A DNA stretch of 6,066 nucleotides, from the NCBI GenBank assembly GCA_026388915.1, contig JAPLIW010000257.1, positions 1 through 6,066 on the forward strand. Reading direction: 5' to 3'. The DNA comes from Deltaproteobacteria bacterium (GTDB taxonomy: Bacteria; Desulfobacterota; SM23-61). Both the position numbers and the translations under genes were made by a program. Positions 5,039 to 6,066 of the stretch are shown here, one piece after another; position 1 is the first letter of the stretch; every line of letters begins with the position of its first letter. Under the pieces are notes generated by a model that had not been told where the DNA came from, did no database searches, and saw only the letters and a program-made list of their open reading frames with translations.

Positions 5039-5199
5039 GACCGAAGAGGAAGCAGAGAGCGCAGAGATCCTTCTATGAACACCCCTTGGGAGTTTGAGGT
5101 TCCGGGAAGCGTTGGAATTGAGGCTGCGTTTTCCCTTGCACCCTGGGCCTTGAGCCTTTGGCCAATTTTACCTCTGCGTGCTCTGCGATCTCTGTGGTT
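5039..5199. repeat. CAGAG-arm inverted-repeat element C (arms 5039-5066 and 5172-5199)
   Basis: A third copy of the family. The right arm, read inverted, is AACCACAGAG followed by ATCGCAGAG and CACGCAGAG. The left arm is more decayed (GACCGAAGAG, GAAGCAGAG, AGCGCAGAG). The spacer is 105 nt. The right edge overlaps the last two bases of the DUF2889 stop codon, and the sequence TTAACC just at the edge is also found at the right edge of element A. Confidence 0.7.
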
Positions 5200-5731
5200 A
5201 AGTTTTTTTAAATACACCCATCAGAGACCGCACAAAGGGCCCATCCTCCCGCCAGACATGGCAGCTGTTGAGCAGCCGGGCGAAGGCCGGGTTATCGGGA
5301 GTCCGGGCCGCCCCTTTCCTTCCGTAGGCGGCGAAGTATCCCTGAACGGCCACCGGTCCCATGGTCAAGAAAAGACTGGTCAGGTGGGAACATCCTTTCA
5401 CGTCCCCGATCAGGTCCTTTACCCTCTGGGTGTACCCGGAGATAATCCGGAGGCCCGCCAGTTTTTGAACCGCCGGCAGAGCCTCCGGACAGCCCTCCCT
5501 GGGGATCCGTTTCATCTCCGCATCCACATGAGTGATGGTGAGGTCGGGTCCCTGGACCCGGATGCGGGCGAAGAGGTGGTGTATGGTTCTGAGCCCTTCG
5601 CCCTTTTCTTCGGAACCAACGGGCCGGGTGTCCAGCAGCTCTCCTTCCACCAGAACCTGTTGATCCCCCAGGTCAAAGGCATTGATTTCAACCTTGCGCG
5701 TGTGAACCGGTTTTCCTTTGGTCATCTCCAT
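5198..5731 (-). CDS. DUF2889 family protein, function unknown
   Basis: A 177-residue soluble protein that I assign to DUF2889 by its pattern. An N-terminal strand region has RKVEINAFDLGDQQVLVEGELLDTRPV (12-38), then a conserved HH (51-52) before a strand segment, DLTITHVDAEMKRIP (63-77), C81, a LAGLRIISGYTQRV segment (91-104), GCSHL (113-117) and a late CHVW (157-160). The conserved Cys and His residues hint at metal binding or catalysis, but no function is established. Two starts are possible: ATG at 5731, used here, has AGGA only one base away; ATG at 5725 has the same AGGA at 7 nt, better spacing, and would shorten the protein by two residues. It lies 25 nt after the partial gene upstream and is probably cotranscribed. 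The TAA stop sits at the edge of repeat element C, so the extreme C-terminus (KKT) may have been set by the repeat. Confidence 0.82.
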   Translation of the reverse strand: MEMTKGKPVHTRKVEINAFDLGDQQVLVEGELLDTRPVGSEEKGEGLRTIHHLFARIRVQGPDLTITHVDAEMKRIPREGCPEALPAVQKLAGLRIISGYTQRVKDLIGDVKGCSHLTSLFLTMGPVAVQGYFAAYGRKGAARTPDNPAFARLLNSCHVWREDGPFVRSLMGVFKKT

Positions 5732-5732
5732 T

Positions 5733-5736
5733 TCCT
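5733..5736 (-). promoter_or_regulatory. Shine-Dalgarno site deciding between two DUF2889 starts
   Basis: AGGA on the minus strand is one base from the ATG at 5731 but seven from the ATG at 5725, so spacing favours the second Met. A further AAGGAG lies upstream at about 5749-5754 but is too far from either. The choice changes only two residues. Confidence 0.45.
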
Positions 5737-5756
5737 GTTCGATCCTTCTCCTTCCA

Positions 5757-6066
5757 TTATCGGTCTCCCCGGGTTTTTTTCATCCGGGCGATCTTCCGGA
5801 AGAAAATATCCGCGGGATTTTCCACCGATGGCAGGCTGACCAGCTGGCCGCTGGTCACCGAGAATCGGGGGTCCTCTTTCAATGAAGCCAGCAATTCGCG
5901 ATAGGTGTAATTCGGGTTGACCATGAGCTCTTCCACAATGCGGTGGGCCAGATCGGCAAGGGGGAGAACCTGCTCCGTTTGCAGGATTTGCCCGGCGATA
6001 TCCAGGCTTTCCCGCAATAATTTTTCCTTGGGGACCTCGGATGGGCCTGATTCCAGGTCATAGCGG
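5757..6066 (-). CDS. 3' part of an unrecognised gene, possibly winged-helix (5' end beyond window)
   Basis: The frame is open from the window edge to TAA at 5757 and gives the last 102 residues of a protein. Visible features are an acidic, proline-containing lead-in, a helical stretch LLRESLDIAGQIL, then LPLADLAHRIVEELMV, NYTYRELLASLKED and a strand-like FSVTSGQLVSL, and a basic C-terminal end (FRKIARMKKTRGDR). This helix-helix-helix-strand order resembles a winged helix-turn-helix such as the HARE-HTH type. That is a structural guess, and I recognise no family with confidence. The true start is outside the window: a TTG at 6017 is in frame but sits inside continuous open sequence, with no reason to prefer it. 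It lies 25 nt upstream of the DUF2889 gene and probably shares its transcript, so the two may act together. Confidence 0.6.
   Translation of the reverse strand, partial: RYDLESGPSEVPKEKLLRESLDIAGQILQTEQVLPLADLAHRIVEELMVNPNYTYRELLASLKEDPRFSVTSGQLVSLPSVENPADIFFRKIARMKKTRGDR

Larger units (their letters stand above)
4766..5197. other. 432-nt gap filled by repeats between the DUF2889 and membrane protein genes
   Basis: I see no gene here. The gap holds inverted-repeat element C (5039-5199) next to the DUF2889 stop, element B (4856-4964), a 74-nt AT-rich spacer between them, and the promoter candidate with the ribosome binding site of the membrane protein gene. Short open frames in both directions consist mostly of translated CAGAG repeats and are not credible genes. 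Confidence 0.7.

Noticed and set aside
4856..5199. CRISPR-like array
   Set aside because: The repeats are short CAGAG units in inverted pairs with irregular spacing, with no regular spacers and no cas genes.
5075..5839. 254-codon plus-strand open frame
   Set aside because: It begins in repeat element C and runs antisense to the DUF2889 gene; no family resemblance.
1..6066. A new defence, mobile or biosynthetic system
   Set aside because: The genes are glycine cleavage, an SDR, an MBL hydrolase, a small membrane protein, DUF2889 and a partial unknown; no integrase, transposase, nuclease, toxin or modification gene is present, so a system claim is not supported.
1..6066. tRNA or rRNA genes
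   Set aside because: No cloverleaf with a CCA-type end and TTCRA loop or rRNA-like sequence was seen in the intergenic parts; the hairpins there belong to the repeats.

Overview
The window reads as a chromosomal segment from a Gram-negative, probably anaerobic bacterium, most likely of the Desulfobacterota (former Deltaproteobacteria) or a neighbouring phylum. This is an inference from three things: the two-subunit glycine decarboxylase (separate gcvPA and gcvPB), the dispersed intergenic repeat families, and the mix of SDR, metallo-beta-lactamase-fold and DUF2889 genes. All supported genes lie on the minus strand, so biological order runs from high to low coordinates. The long plus-strand open frames are shadows of these genes.

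Right end (6066 to 5198): the 3' part of an unrecognised gene, cut by the window edge and possibly winged-helix, is followed 25 nt later by a DUF2889-family gene. The DUF2889 gene ends at the edge of a repeat arm. From 5197 to 4766 there is no gene. This stretch holds two inverted-repeat elements with CAGAG-rich arms and a likely promoter for the next unit.

Middle (4765 to 2685): a gene for an 80-residue protein with two membrane segments, a classical short-chain dehydrogenase/reductase (SDR), and an MBL-fold hydrolase with all metal ligands and a LACTB2-like C-terminal region. A GC-rich palindromic repeat separates the last two. The three genes may form one operon; their substrates cannot be read from the sequence.

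Left (2684 to 1): a 414-nt gap holds one copy of a 79-bp nested palindromic element, a possible 50-codon ORF and a short heptamer repeat. Then come gcvH (lipoyl carrier protein), gcvPA (P-protein subunit 1) and the first 80 codons of gcvPB (P-protein subunit 2). GcvPA and GcvPB form the PLP-dependent glycine decarboxylase that loads the aminomethyl group onto the lipoyl arm of GcvH. gcvH and gcvPA are 3 nt apart and look translationally coupled. gcvPB is separated from gcvPA by 293 nt of repeats: a CAGAG-arm element with a second copy of the 79-bp element inside it. gcvT is not next to gcvH.

I find no convincing new biological system. The genes are metabolic or of unknown function, with no sign of defence, phage or CRISPR genes. 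The real interest lies in the repeats: two families in inverted copies, one nested in the other, sitting at operon and gene boundaries.
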